A stretch of 30,881 nucleotides of DNA from assembly GCA_036378495.1 (NCBI GenBank), contig DASUWI010000014.1, forward strand, positions 1 through 30,881. The letters are read 5' to 3'. Origin of the DNA: JAFALX01 sp036378495 (GTDB taxonomy: Bacteria; Chloroflexota; Dormibacteria; Aeolococcales; Aeolococcaceae). The notes beneath the pieces were generated by a model that saw nothing but the letters and a program-made list of their open reading frames with translations, was not told the DNA's origin and did no database searches. The stretch's first letter is position 1; each line of letters starts with the position of its first letter. This document shows, one piece after another, positions 7,866 to 14,959 of the stretch. A program made the position numbers and the translations under genes.

Positions 7866-8459
7866 ATGAGCACCGGCCGCGTGGAGGCGTTCAGCGACGG
7901 GGTGATCGCGGTCGCCATCACGCTCCTCGTCCTCAACCTGCGCGTTCCCATCACCAACGGCTCGCTGCTCGCGGCGCTCGCCGACGAGTGGCCGGCGTTC
8001 GTCGCGTTCTTCATCAGCTTCCTCGGCATCGGCATCGTGTGGGTGAACCACCACGCGTTCTTTCACAGCCTCGCCCGCGTCGACCGGACCATGCTCTTTG
8101 CGAATCTCGGGTTCCTGATGGCGGTGGTCCTGATCCCCTTCACCACGTCACTCTTCGCCGAGTACGTCGGCCGTACGGGCTCGCAGGCGAGTGTCGCAGC
8201 CGCACTCTTCAACGGCGCCCAGCTCCTGATGGGCGCCGGCTTCCAGTCGAGTCGCGTCTGGGTGGAGCGTCACCCGGGCCTGCTGCGACCAGACGCAGCG
8301 CTACCGACGCGGATGCAGCGGTTCCGCGTTCGTGCCGGCATGCTGGTGTACATCGCGTGCATACCGATCGCGTTCCTGAGCCCGATCGCGGTGCTCGTTC
8401 TCGATGGGCTGGTGGGCGTGTACTACATCGTCGACCACATGGCCCCATCCGCGAAGTGA
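7866..8459 (+). CDS. TMEM175-family (DUF1211) potassium channel-like membrane protein
   Basis: This 197-aa membrane protein has about six hydrophobic segments. The family signature is at the N-terminus: an Arg a few residues before FSDGVIAVAITLLVL, with R5 and F9-S10-D11. In characterised bacterial TMEM175 proteins the FSD motif of the first helix lines the pore of a homotetrameric potassium channel. Later segments (FVAFFISFLGIGIVWVNHH and LVYIACIPIAFLSPIAVL) fit helices 3 and 5-6. ATG 7866 follows the tRNA gene by 31 nt and no Shine-Dalgarno is obvious. Family membership is strong; actual ion selectivity is inferred. Confidence 0.88.
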   Translation: MSTGRVEAFSDGVIAVAITLLVLNLRVPITNGSLLAALADEWPAFVAFFISFLGIGIVWVNHHAFFHSLARVDRTMLFANLGFLMAVVLIPFTTSLFAEYVGRTGSQASVAAALFNGAQLLMGAGFQSSRVWVERHPGLLRPDAALPTRMQRFRVRAGMLVYIACIPIAFLSPIAVLVLDGLVGVYYIVDHMAPSAK

Positions 8460-8473
8460 CACATCGGTTCTGC

Positions 8474-8479
8474 TAGCGT
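8474..8479 (+). promoter_or_regulatory. Possible -10 box before the kelch-like lipoprotein gene
   Basis: TAGCGT preceded by TGC (TGCTAGCGT, 8471-8479) resembles the extended -10 boxes seen elsewhere in the window. It is followed after 8 nt by an in-frame ATC at 8488, and after 41 nt by the first ATG. The match to consensus is moderate. Confidence 0.3.
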
Positions 8480-8520
8480 CTGGGAACATCGGATCGAGAA
8501 GGGATCGCCATCGGGGCGCC

Positions 8521-9630
8521 ATGGCGGCGGCGGCGCTCGCGGCAGCGCTCGCCGCGTGCGGCAGTGCGGCCACTCCGGGTACCGGAGGCAACCACGCGCG
8601 CCTCTCGCCGAGTGCGTCCGCAGTTCCGCATCTGCCGGAGTCGTCGCTGCGCAACGCCGCAGCACCACCTGCGCGCTACGGCGCGGCCCTGGGGTTCGAC
8701 CCCGTGAGCCGGCGGCTCATCCTGTTCGGCGGTGCGGCCGCCGCCTCGCCGGCGCATCCGGCGGACGCCACGCGGCTGGACGACACGTGGGCGTGGAACG
8801 GAGCGTCGTGGGCGCAGCTGCACCCGGCGGTGTCACCACCGCCGCTGTACGGCGCCAGCCTTGTCGTCGATCCCACCAGTGGCCACCTCCTGTTGCTGTC
8901 CGGCAGCGGGCAGATGGATGCCGAGGGCTTGCTGGAGCAGCAGGGCACGTGGTCGTGGGACGGCCAGAGTTGGAGTCGCGTCGGCGACACGCTGTTGCAG
9001 ATGCCGTTCGCCGCCACCGGCGCCGACCCCACGCACCACCAGGTGCTGCTCAGCGGCTATGACAGCACCTATCCGACGCAGTGCGGGCGCACCGCGTGCG
9101 TGGTGCCACAACCGATCGACCGCGCGGGTGCGTACGTGTGGAACGGCACGCGCTGGAGTGCTGCGGCGGGTCAGCCTCCCGAGTGGTACGCGGGCGGCAC
9201 CGCGTTCGATCCCCACAGCGGCCAGCTGATCAGCGCCGGCGGGTACGCCCCCAACGGCTTGCAGTCGACCTTTGGCTGGGACGGCAAGCAGTGGCAGCTC
9301 GTGAGCCAGACGCAGGGATTCAACGGCGTGCCCGATCCCGACTATCCCGCAGGTCCGTGCCAGGCCGCCACCGACGTGGACGCAGGCGGCATCGTCATGG
9401 TCTGCACCTTCAGCGCCGGCGGCCACGCAACCGGCGCGACGTGGACGTTCGACGGCAGCACCTGGACGCGGGCCTCAGAGGCGACGACGGTGCTGCCGGC
9501 GATCTCTTCGCTCTCTGTGGCGGACGTGCCGATCGCGGGTGCCGTGGTCATGGTGTACCCCGGTGCCGCGAGCACCGAAGCGATGCGGCTCTGGAACGGC
9601 AGCGACTGGGCCGCGGTTCCCGCCGCATGA
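8521..9630 (+). CDS. Kelch-like beta-propeller lipoprotein, putative
   Basis: From ATG 8521 this is a 369-aa protein with an Ala-rich hydrophobic N-terminus ending in LAAC (Cys codon 8557-8559), a lipobox for signal peptidase II, so it is probably a surface lipoprotein. The rest consists of about five repeats of a kelch/galactose-oxidase-like pattern: a YGA..GFDP start, a hydrophobic strand such as LILFGG or LLLLSG, then DTWAWNGASW, TWSWDGQSW, YVWNGTRW and WTFDGSTW. These suggest a beta-propeller. The ATG start leaves no positively charged n-region. Beginning at ATC 8488 would add MGSRRDRHRGA and make a standard signal peptide. No catalytic residues were recognised. It converges with treT: the two stop codons form the palindrome TGAGCGCGCTCA at 9628-9639. 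Confidence 0.75.
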   Translation: MAAAALAAALAACGSAATPGTGGNHARLSPSASAVPHLPESSLRNAAAPPARYGAALGFDPVSRRLILFGGAAAASPAHPADATRLDDTWAWNGASWAQLHPAVSPPPLYGASLVVDPTSGHLLLLSGSGQMDAEGLLEQQGTWSWDGQSWSRVGDTLLQMPFAATGADPTHHQVLLSGYDSTYPTQCGRTACVVPQPIDRAGAYVWNGTRWSAAAGQPPEWYAGGTAFDPHSGQLISAGGYAPNGLQSTFGWDGKQWQLVSQTQGFNGVPDPDYPAGPCQAATDVDAGGIVMVCTFSAGGHATGATWTFDGSTWTRASEATTVLPAISSLSVADVPIAGAVVMVYPGAASTEAMRLWNGSDWAAVPAA

Positions 9631-9636
9631 GCGCGC

Positions 9637-11091
9637 TCAGCCGCTCCCTCGGCGCTGCAGCAAAGCGCCGATCAGCTCGAGATACTGCAAGAGATGGCGG
9701 GAAATCAGGAAGTGCTCGCGCACGCGCTCGCGCGCGGCGTCTCCCATGCGCTGCGCCAGCGCCGGATCCCGCACCAGCGAGGTGAGCGCGCTGCCGAACG
9801 CGGTCAGGTTGCGTGGTGCCACCAGGCAGCCGCTGCGCCCGTCCTCGATCTGATCCTGGATGCCGCCGACGCGGCTGGCCACGACGGGCCGCGCTTTCCA
9901 CATCGCCTCGGCGACGGTGAGCCCAAATCCCTCGGCGAGGCTCTTCTGAACGGCAACGGTCGCACGCCGCTGCAACGCGTTCACCGTGGCGGCGTTCTCC
10001 TCGACGTCGTTCATCTGCAGCGTCGCCAGATGCACGCGGGCGCGCGCCGCCTCGGGCAGTGCCGCCCAGGCGTCGTGGATCTCCATCGACACCGCCAGCC
10101 CCTCGGGGTCGTCGGCGACGTGGGCCACCGAGGGACCGGCAAGCATCAGGTGCGCGTCCGTTGTGGGGATGCAGTGCTCGACGAATCCCTGCAGCACACC
10201 CGCGGGATCCTTTAGCCGGTCCCAGCGCGAAACCTGGAGCACGAGCGGCGTTGCCTCGGTCAGCGGTGCGCTCTCGGTGACCTCGGAGCGGTGCGCGATC
10301 GTCGCACGCGTGCCGTCGAGCCGCGTGAACGCCGCGTGCTGCGGATCCGCGTCACCGGCGACAAGACCGGAGGCGACCAGGATGGCGTGCACCTGCTCGT
10401 CGCTGAGGTCGTCGTTCTTGGGTGAGAAGGGATCGATCGACGGCGGCACGATCGTGAGCCTCGACGGGTCGAGTCCGTCCCATACGAAGCCGCGGGTCGA
10501 GAAGATGTATGCGTCGGCCTGTTGCACGAAGGGACGCAGAAAGTCCCAGGCCTGGTGCACCAGGCTGTTGGGGTCGAGCACGCCCACGTGGCATCGCCAG
10601 ATGACGGCGTTGCCGGCTTCGCGGAAGCGCGGGATCAGGCCCGCGGTCTGCGGGTCGTGCAACACCACGACGTCGCGCGCTTGCACGCGTTGCAGCAGGC
10701 GGTCGGCGTTGACGTCGAGCACGGCGAGGTACTGCTGCAGCTCGCGCGCACCGAGCTCGCCACCGTCGCCGCTCGCACCATGCAGGCGGTTGTGCAGGCG
10801 TTTGGTGATGCGGAAGAAGTCCTCGGTGCCGCCGATGACGAGCCAGCGCGCATCAACGCCGGCGCCGCGCGCGTAGGGAACGATGGACTGCAGCATCTCG
10901 GCGACGCCGCCGCCGGATGCGGTCGAGTTGATGTTCCACGCCGTACGTTCCGCGAACAGGTCGTGCGCGATGCGGAGGCCCCTGCTGAACTCCTCGTTCT
11001 GGATGCCGGAGATGACGCGCAGCAGGCGCTCGGGCGAGCGCGTCCCCGTCGCGACCTCGACCAGGTCCGGGGGGTCGCCAGCCAGCACCAC
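9637..11091 (-). CDS. treT: Trehalose synthase (TreT-like), family GT4 glycosyltransferase
   Basis: This 484-aa GT-B glycosyltransferase most resembles TreT, which joins an NDP-glucose and glucose to make trehalose. The N-terminal domain carries NINSTASGGGVAEML (substrate loop) and VLHDPQTAGLIP, then WRCHVG. The C-terminal nucleotide-sugar domain has LVLQVSRWDRLKDP and VQKSLAEGFGLTVAEAMWKARPVVAS, containing the E-x7-E signature of family GT4. The start is GTG at 11091-11089, with a Shine-Dalgarno AGGA/GGAGG six bases upstream (complement of 11098-11102). It is the only long gene transcribed leftward here. Trehalose would serve as a compatible solute or carbon store. A related GT4 disaccharide synthase is the main alternative. 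Confidence 0.82.
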   Translation of the reverse strand: MVLAGDPPDLVEVATGTRSPERLLRVISGIQNEEFSRGLRIAHDLFAERTAWNINSTASGGGVAEMLQSIVPYARGAGVDARWLVIGGTEDFFRITKRLHNRLHGASGDGGELGARELQQYLAVLDVNADRLLQRVQARDVVVLHDPQTAGLIPRFREAGNAVIWRCHVGVLDPNSLVHQAWDFLRPFVQQADAYIFSTRGFVWDGLDPSRLTIVPPSIDPFSPKNDDLSDEQVHAILVASGLVAGDADPQHAAFTRLDGTRATIAHRSEVTESAPLTEATPLVLQVSRWDRLKDPAGVLQGFVEHCIPTTDAHLMLAGPSVAHVADDPEGLAVSMEIHDAWAALPEAARARVHLATLQMNDVEENAATVNALQRRATVAVQKSLAEGFGLTVAEAMWKARPVVASRVGGIQDQIEDGRSGCLVAPRNLTAFGSALTSLVRDPALAQRMGDAARERVREHFLISRHLLQYLELIGALLQRRGSG

Positions 11092-11171
11092 GGCCGTCCT
11101 CCATGCAGGCCCCTCAGGGGACTCTCAGACCGGGATGGTACTTGCGCCCCGCATGGAGGGGGCGTCCCGGG

Positions 11172-11262
11172 TTGCGCACGAGTTGCGCACACCCCGCCCA
11201 AGAAGGCATGCATCGGGGAGCAGACAGTTGTCCACACTGTGCACACGGACTGCAGTGCACAA
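11172..11262. promoter_or_regulatory. Cluster of DnaA-box-like 9-mers upstream of treT
   Basis: Five 9-mers resembling the high-GC DnaA box TTGTCCACA occur within 91 bp: TTGCGCACG (11172-11180), TTGCGCACA (11183-11191), an exact TTGTCCACA (11228-11236), CTGTGCACA (11237-11245) and, on the minus strand, TTGTGCACT (11254-11262). They lie in the non-coding region between treT and the small Cys-rich gene. A comparatively AT-rich stretch follows at about 11300-11345. The cluster could bind DnaA for regulation, titration or initiation. No dnaA or dnaN is in the window, so calling it an origin is not justified. Confidence 0.4.
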
Positions 11263-11334
11263 CGCGGACTGCGGCGCGTCGTACGACCTCTGTGATGGTG
11301 CAGATGTGGCAAACAAGTCTTTACAGCCAATCGA

Positions 11335-11365
11335 TTGACACGCGTACGGGAAAAGCGCGTACACT
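11335..11365 (+). promoter_or_regulatory. Sigma-70-type promoter
   Basis: A perfect TTGACA (11335-11340) and TACACT (11360-11365) are separated by 19 nt, which is longer than the usual 17. The transcript would start near 11372, just before the Shine-Dalgarno and GTG starts of the Cys-rich protein. This is the closest match to the textbook -35 sequence in the window. Confidence 0.6.
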
Positions 11366-11388
11366 CCTGTTCCGCCGTGGAGGAACTC

Positions 11389-11679
11389 GTGGGGGACGGT
11401 GATCGCGGACACGTTGTGCGCAGAGTGTGCGCGCGGCGGGGCTGCGGTGATGCTGTCAAGAAGCCGACCGCCAAGTACTGCAGCGTGCGCTGCTGTGCGA
11501 TCGATCCCGAACGGCATGAGCGGCTGCGCGCACAGGCCCGCCGAACCAGTGCGCGCCCGCTCACCATGGCCCGGCAGCTGTCGCTGACCGTCACGCCCGA
11601 TCCCGAGGCCCAGCTGGCGCTGCTGGGGAAGGGTCGCGAGGACGTTCCGGCGGGCATGTCGCGCCTCGCCGCCTCCTGA
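11389..11679 (+). CDS. Small Cys-rich (zinc-finger-like) protein, unknown function
   Basis: This protein is 96 aa from GTG 11389, or 100 aa from GTG 11377. The first half holds a zinc-knuckle-like pattern, CARRGCG followed by KYCSVRCC. A strongly basic helix follows (DPERHERLRAQARR), then a tail without clear motifs. GGAGGA at 11379-11384 lies five bases before GTG 11389, which favours that start; the 11377 start would be nearly leaderless from the promoter at 11335-11365. The fold suggests nucleic-acid binding, but no named family was recognised. It precedes thrS by 60 nt and thrS has its own -10 box, so an operon is uncertain. Confidence 0.6.
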   Translation: MGDGDRGHVVRRVCARRGCGDAVKKPTAKYCSVRCCAIDPERHERLRAQARRTSARPLTMARQLSLTVTPDPEAQLALLGKGREDVPAGMSRLAAS

Positions 11680-11724
11680 CGTCGACTCCCTGACGCAGAG
11701 AGCGGCGGCTTCCAAGCCACACCG

Positions 11725-11730
11725 TAGAAT
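11725..11730 (+). promoter_or_regulatory. -10 box of thrS, near-leaderless
   Basis: TAGAAT lies nine bases before the thrS ATG at 11740. A start site 6-8 nt downstream of the box would leave a 5' leader of only 0-3 nt. No -35 consensus is seen. Confidence 0.45.
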
Positions 11731-11739
11731 TCCGGTCTC

Positions 11740-13554
11740 ATGCCGCCCGACGTCGTCGACGACGCCGCCGAAGCAGGGCTTCCCTTCGCAACAGCCGTCG
11801 AACCCACGCTCGAGATCCTCCGCCACAGCGCGGCGCATCTCATGGCGGCGGCGGTGGTGCAGCTCTTCCCCGGTGCGCAGTACGACGTGGGCCCGGCCAT
11901 CGAGGACGGGTTCTTCTACAACTTCCGCCTTCCCGGCGGCGCGCACTTCACCGAGGACGACCTCGCGGTCATCGAGCGGCGAATGCGCGAGCTCTCCGCG
12001 CAGGCGATTCCCTACCGCGCCGAGGTGCTGCCTCGCGCCGAGGCGCGCGCGCTGTTCGAGGAGCTGGAGCAGCCGTTCAAGGTGGCGATCATCGACAGGC
12101 TCGCGGGCGACGTCGACACCGTGAGCGTGTACCGCACGGGTGAGTTCATCGATCTCTGCCGCGGCCCGCACGTGCGCGACAGCTCCCTGGTGCACGCGTT
12201 CACGCTGCAGCGCGTCGCCGGCGTGTACTGGCGCGGCGACGAACGCAACGAGCAGCTGCAGCGCGTCTACGGAACCGCGTGGTTCTCTGCAGAGGATCTG
12301 GCGGCGTACCTCCAGCGCCTGGTGGAGGCAGAGCGCCGCGACCACCGGAGAATCGGCCGCGAGCTGGAGCTGTTCCACTTCGATGCCACCGCGCCGGGCA
12401 TGACCTACTGGCTGCCCAACGGGGTGATGCTCTTCAACGAGCTCCTCGAGTACTCGCGTGCCGAGCACCGCCGGCGCGGCTACCAGGAGATCTCGACACC
12501 GGTGGTCAACGACAAGCGGCTCTGGGAGGTCTCCGGGCACTGGGACCACTATCGCGAGCACATCTTCCAGATCCCCATCGATGAGCACACGACGTACGGC
12601 ACCAAGCCGATGAACTGCCCCAACGCCATGGTGGTCTACGGACTCCGGCTGCGCAGCTATCGTGAGCTGCCGGTGCGCTTCAACGACTTCGGCGTGCTGC
12701 ACCGCTACGAGCGCTCGGGCACGCTGCACGGGCTGCTCCGCGTGCGCAAGATGCAGCAGGACGACGCGCACATCTTCGTCACCGAGGACCAGATCGAGGA
12801 GGAGTACGACCGGGTCTTCGCGCTCGTGCGCCACTTCTACGAGCTGTTCAACCTGAGATACCGCTTCCGGCTGGGCACGCGCCCCGACGACTTCATCGGT
12901 GAGCCGGCGCTGTGGGATCGTGCCGAGGCGGCGCTGCTGCGCATCCTGGAGCGCGAGGCCGGCGCCGGCGGCTACGTGGTGGAGGCGGGGGAGGGGGCAT
13001 TCTACGGCCCCAAGATCGACATGCTCATGGAGGATGCGATCGGCCGCGAGTGGCAGCTGGGCACCATCCAGCTCGACTTCAACCTGCCGCGCCGTTTCGG
13101 GCTCGTGTACATCGACGACGCCGGTCACGAGCAGACGCCGGCGGTCATCCATCGCGCCATCTACGGATCGCTGGAGCGCTTCATCGGCGTGCTCATCGAG
13201 CACTTCGCGGGGCACCTGCCGCTCTGGCTCGCGCCGGTGCAGTGCGAGGTGGCGCCGGTGCAGGACAACGCCGAGGCGGTGATGCAGCAGGTTGCGCACG
13301 TGGTCGGACGGCTGCGCGACGCGGGCCTGCGCGCCGAGATCAATCACACGTCGGGTCGTCTCGACGCCAAGATCCGCGACTCCGAGCTGCGGCGCGTTCC
13401 CTACGTGGTGGTGGTCGGACGTCGCGACGTCGAGCGCGGCGACGGCGTGTTCACCGTCCGGGACACGCGCCGGAGCGGCGCGCAGGAGTCCATCGCGGTC
13501 GACGAGCTCGCCGACCGTCTCGCCGCCGAGGTGCGCGAACGCCGTCCCGAATGA
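11740..13554 (+). CDS. thrS: Threonyl-tRNA synthetase lacking the TGS domain
   Basis: This 604-aa class II synthetase charges tRNA-Thr. After only about 25 residues it enters the editing domain with HSAAHLMAA (HxxxH) and later CRGPHV (CxxxH), the zinc-like site that clears Ser-tRNA. The catalytic core has KPMNCPNAM (zinc-ligand Cys), RYERSGTLHGLLRVRKMQQDDAHIF (motif 2 region) and GTIQLDFNLPRRF. Motif 3 is VIHRAIYGSLERF, followed by the anticodon-binding domain. The N-terminal TGS domain of about 60 residues found in most bacterial ThrS is missing; no alternative upstream in-frame coding is evident. The stop overlaps the tlyA-like start (ATGA). Confidence 0.95.
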   Translation: MPPDVVDDAAEAGLPFATAVEPTLEILRHSAAHLMAAAVVQLFPGAQYDVGPAIEDGFFYNFRLPGGAHFTEDDLAVIERRMRELSAQAIPYRAEVLPRAEARALFEELEQPFKVAIIDRLAGDVDTVSVYRTGEFIDLCRGPHVRDSSLVHAFTLQRVAGVYWRGDERNEQLQRVYGTAWFSAEDLAAYLQRLVEAERRDHRRIGRELELFHFDATAPGMTYWLPNGVMLFNELLEYSRAEHRRRGYQEISTPVVNDKRLWEVSGHWDHYREHIFQIPIDEHTTYGTKPMNCPNAMVVYGLRLRSYRELPVRFNDFGVLHRYERSGTLHGLLRVRKMQQDDAHIFVTEDQIEEEYDRVFALVRHFYELFNLRYRFRLGTRPDDFIGEPALWDRAEAALLRILEREAGAGGYVVEAGEGAFYGPKIDMLMEDAIGREWQLGTIQLDFNLPRRFGLVYIDDAGHEQTPAVIHRAIYGSLERFIGVLIEHFAGHLPLWLAPVQCEVAPVQDNAEAVMQQVAHVVGRLRDAGLRAEINHTSGRLDAKIRDSELRRVPYVVVVGRRDVERGDGVFTVRDTRRSGAQESIAVDELADRLAAEVRERRPE

Positions 13555-14156
13555 AGCGGCCGCGGAGCAGCCCGCTCAGCGTTGCGCCGCGCGGTCCGCT
13601 GCGCGGCGAGGCCAAGTTGCAGGCGGCGCTGGACGGGTTCGCGGTCAGCGTCCGCGGGCGCGCGGCGCTCGATGTCGGTGCTGCGGCGGGCGGGTTCACC
13701 ACCGTCCTGCTGCGCGCGGGCGCGGCGCGCGTGTACGCGGTCGACGCCGGTCACGGGCAGCTGCTCGGCTCGCTGCGCCAGCACCCGCAGGTGGTCAACC
13801 TCGAGGCGACCAATGTGGCGCGCCTCGACAGCACGATCGTGCCCGAGGCGATCGACGTGGTCACCATCGACGTGTCGTACCTCGCGCTCGGCGCCGCGGT
13901 GGCGCAGCTCGGGCGCGTGCGCTTCAATCGCGGCGCGGATCTCATCGGTCTGGTCAAGCCGATGTTCGAGCTGCGCCTGGCCGCGGCGCCGCTCGACGAC
14001 GCGTCGGTCGCGTCGGCGGCCGACCGGGCTGCCGAGGCCATCGCCGCAGCCGGCTGGGCCGTGCTGGGTCGCATGCCGTCGCCGGTGCACGGGGCGCGAG
14101 GCGCGCCGGAGATGCTGCTGCACGCGCGCCGTGACGAACCGGACGCGCGAGTTTGA
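13551..14156 (+). CDS. TlyA-like rRNA methyltransferase without S4 domain
   Basis: This 201-aa FtsJ-type methyltransferase resembles the catalytic part of TlyA, which methylates ribose 2'-OH groups in 16S and 23S rRNA. Visible motifs are DVGAAAGGFTTVLLRAGA (SAM motif I), AVDAGHGQLLGSLR, TIDVSYLALG and LVKPMFELR, in the TlyA order. The usual N-terminal S4 RNA-binding domain of about 60 residues is absent: the protein begins about 35 residues before motif I. ATG 13551 overlaps the thrS stop (ATGA), supporting the short form. Function as an rRNA methylase is inferred, since loss of S4 may change the target. Confidence 0.78.
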   Translation: MKRPRSSPLSVAPRGPLRGEAKLQAALDGFAVSVRGRAALDVGAAAGGFTTVLLRAGAARVYAVDAGHGQLLGSLRQHPQVVNLEATNVARLDSTIVPEAIDVVTIDVSYLALGAAVAQLGRVRFNRGADLIGLVKPMFELRLAAAPLDDASVASAADRAAEAIAAAGWAVLGRMPSPVHGARGAPEMLLHARRDEPDARV

Positions 14157-14170
14157 GGCTGCCGGGGGCG

Positions 14171-14179
14171 TGCTATGCT
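14171..14179 (+). promoter_or_regulatory. Extended -10 promoter of the infC operon
   Basis: TGC plus TATGCT (14174-14179) forms an extended -10 element. A TTGAGG-like -35 at 14153-14158, inside the tlyA-like stop region, gives a 15-nt spacer. Transcription would begin near 14186, about 140 nt upstream of infC. Confidence 0.5.
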
Positions 14180-14188
14180 CCCCAACTG

Positions 14189-14239
14189 ATGCAAAGAGGT
14201 GCCGTGCGGTGCGGGCCTCACCTTCCGGGAGTACCTTGA
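14189..14239 (+). CDS. Putative leader peptide of the infC operon (16 aa)
   Basis: An ATG at 14189 opens a 16-codon frame ending in TGA 14237-14239. It encodes MQRGAVRCGPHLPGVP, which has no Phe or run of one amino acid but ends Pro-stop. The predicted transcript start is only about 3 nt upstream, so the frame would be translated as a leaderless ORF. Its stop codon is 3 nt before the first strand of a possible antiterminator (TCCAG, 14243-14247), suggesting coupling between translation and the attenuator. Short frames arise by chance, so the evidence is its placement only. Confidence 0.35.
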   Translation: MQRGAVRCGPHLPGVP

Positions 14240-14257
14240 GGGTCCAGCAACCGGCTA

Positions 14258-14285
14258 CTGGATAGCGCACGGCTGTCCAGTTTTT
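14258..14285 (+). terminator. Rho-independent attenuator in the infC leader
   Basis: CTGGATAGC (14258-14266) pairs with GCTGTCCAG plus one G (14272-14280) to form a 9-bp stem with one G-U pair and a 5-nt loop. It is followed at once by TTTTT (14281-14285). It lies 41 nt before infC. The upstream segment GTCCAG (14242-14247) can pair with CTGGAT (14258-14263) instead, giving a competing antiterminator. The layout matches leader attenuation, which is known for L20 control of this operon in Firmicutes. Confidence 0.65.
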
Positions 14286-14326
14286 CGTTAACCGAGAACA
14301 TCAGCAAGTAGAGGAGACCGACCAAC

Positions 14327-14959
14327 ATCGCATTCAGAGAGCTACGGATCAACGACCAGATCCGCATTCCCAACGTCCGGCTCTTCGACGACACCACCGG
14401 TGAAGCCTTCGGGATCGTCCCCATCGAGCGGGCGCGAGCCCTGGCGGGCGAACGGGAGCTGGACCTGGTCGAGGTTGCCCCTCAGGCACAGCCGCCCGTA
14501 GCCCGCCTGATGGACTACGGCCGCTACAAGTTCGAGGCTCTGAAGAAGGAGAAGGAGAGCCGCCGCGAGCACAACGTCATCACCGTCAAGGAGATGAAGC
14601 TCCGGCCCAAGATCTCCGAGCACGACTTTCAGACGAAGTTCGGCTCGGTGCGGCACTTCCTCGAAGAAGGCGACAAGGTCAAGCTGACGATCATGTTCCG
14701 GGGACGCGAGATGGTGCACCAGGAATACGGTCGCCGGCTGCTCGATCGCATCGCGGACGAGCTGCAGGAGATGGCGACGATCGAGCGCAATCCTCTCGTC
14801 GAGGGACGCAACATGACGATGATCCTGAGTCCCGTGGCGCGCAAGCATGCGCGCAGCGAGACCAAGGACAACAATCGCCGCCCTCATGAGCCGGCGCCGG
14901 TCCGCGTCCAGCCGGCCACCGCGGAGCAGAACACCGATGCCAAAGATTCGAACGCATAA
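14327..14959 (+). CDS. infC: Translation initiation factor IF-3, with AUC start codon
   Basis: This 210-aa IF-3 binds the 30S subunit and checks initiator tRNA and start-codon pairing. The N-terminal domain begins at once with xAFRELRINDQIRIPNVRL. The linker contains MDYGRYKFEALKKEKE, and the C-terminal domain has RPKISEHDFQTK, KVKLTIMFRGREM and the downstream LL segments. In frame there is a TAG at 14309-14311 and no ATG, GTG or TTG before codon 62, so the only near-cognate start that keeps the whole domain is ATC 14327. GAGGAG (14311-14316) lies 10 nt upstream. Rare start codons on infC are a known autoregulatory device, because IF-3 itself discriminates against them. The 3' end overlaps rpmI by 23 nt. 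Confidence 0.9.
   Translation: MAFRELRINDQIRIPNVRLFDDTTGEAFGIVPIERARALAGERELDLVEVAPQAQPPVARLMDYGRYKFEALKKEKESRREHNVITVKEMKLRPKISEHDFQTKFGSVRHFLEEGDKVKLTIMFRGREMVHQEYGRRLLDRIADELQEMATIERNPLVEGRNMTMILSPVARKHARSETKDNNRRPHEPAPVRVQPATAEQNTDAKDSNA

Noticed and set aside
7332..8066. A 244-codon minus-strand frame containing GIEPMTSAMSRQRSYQLSYAP
   Set aside because: This peptide is the antisense translation of the tRNA-Val gene, a well-known annotation artefact.
11125..13347. 740-codon minus-strand frame opposite thrS
   Set aside because: Shadow of thrS and of the intergenic region; it shows no recognisable domain.
14510..14959. A 149-aa IF-3 starting at ATG 14510
   Set aside because: The conserved N-terminal domain is encoded in frame upstream to ATC 14327, so this ATG is internal.
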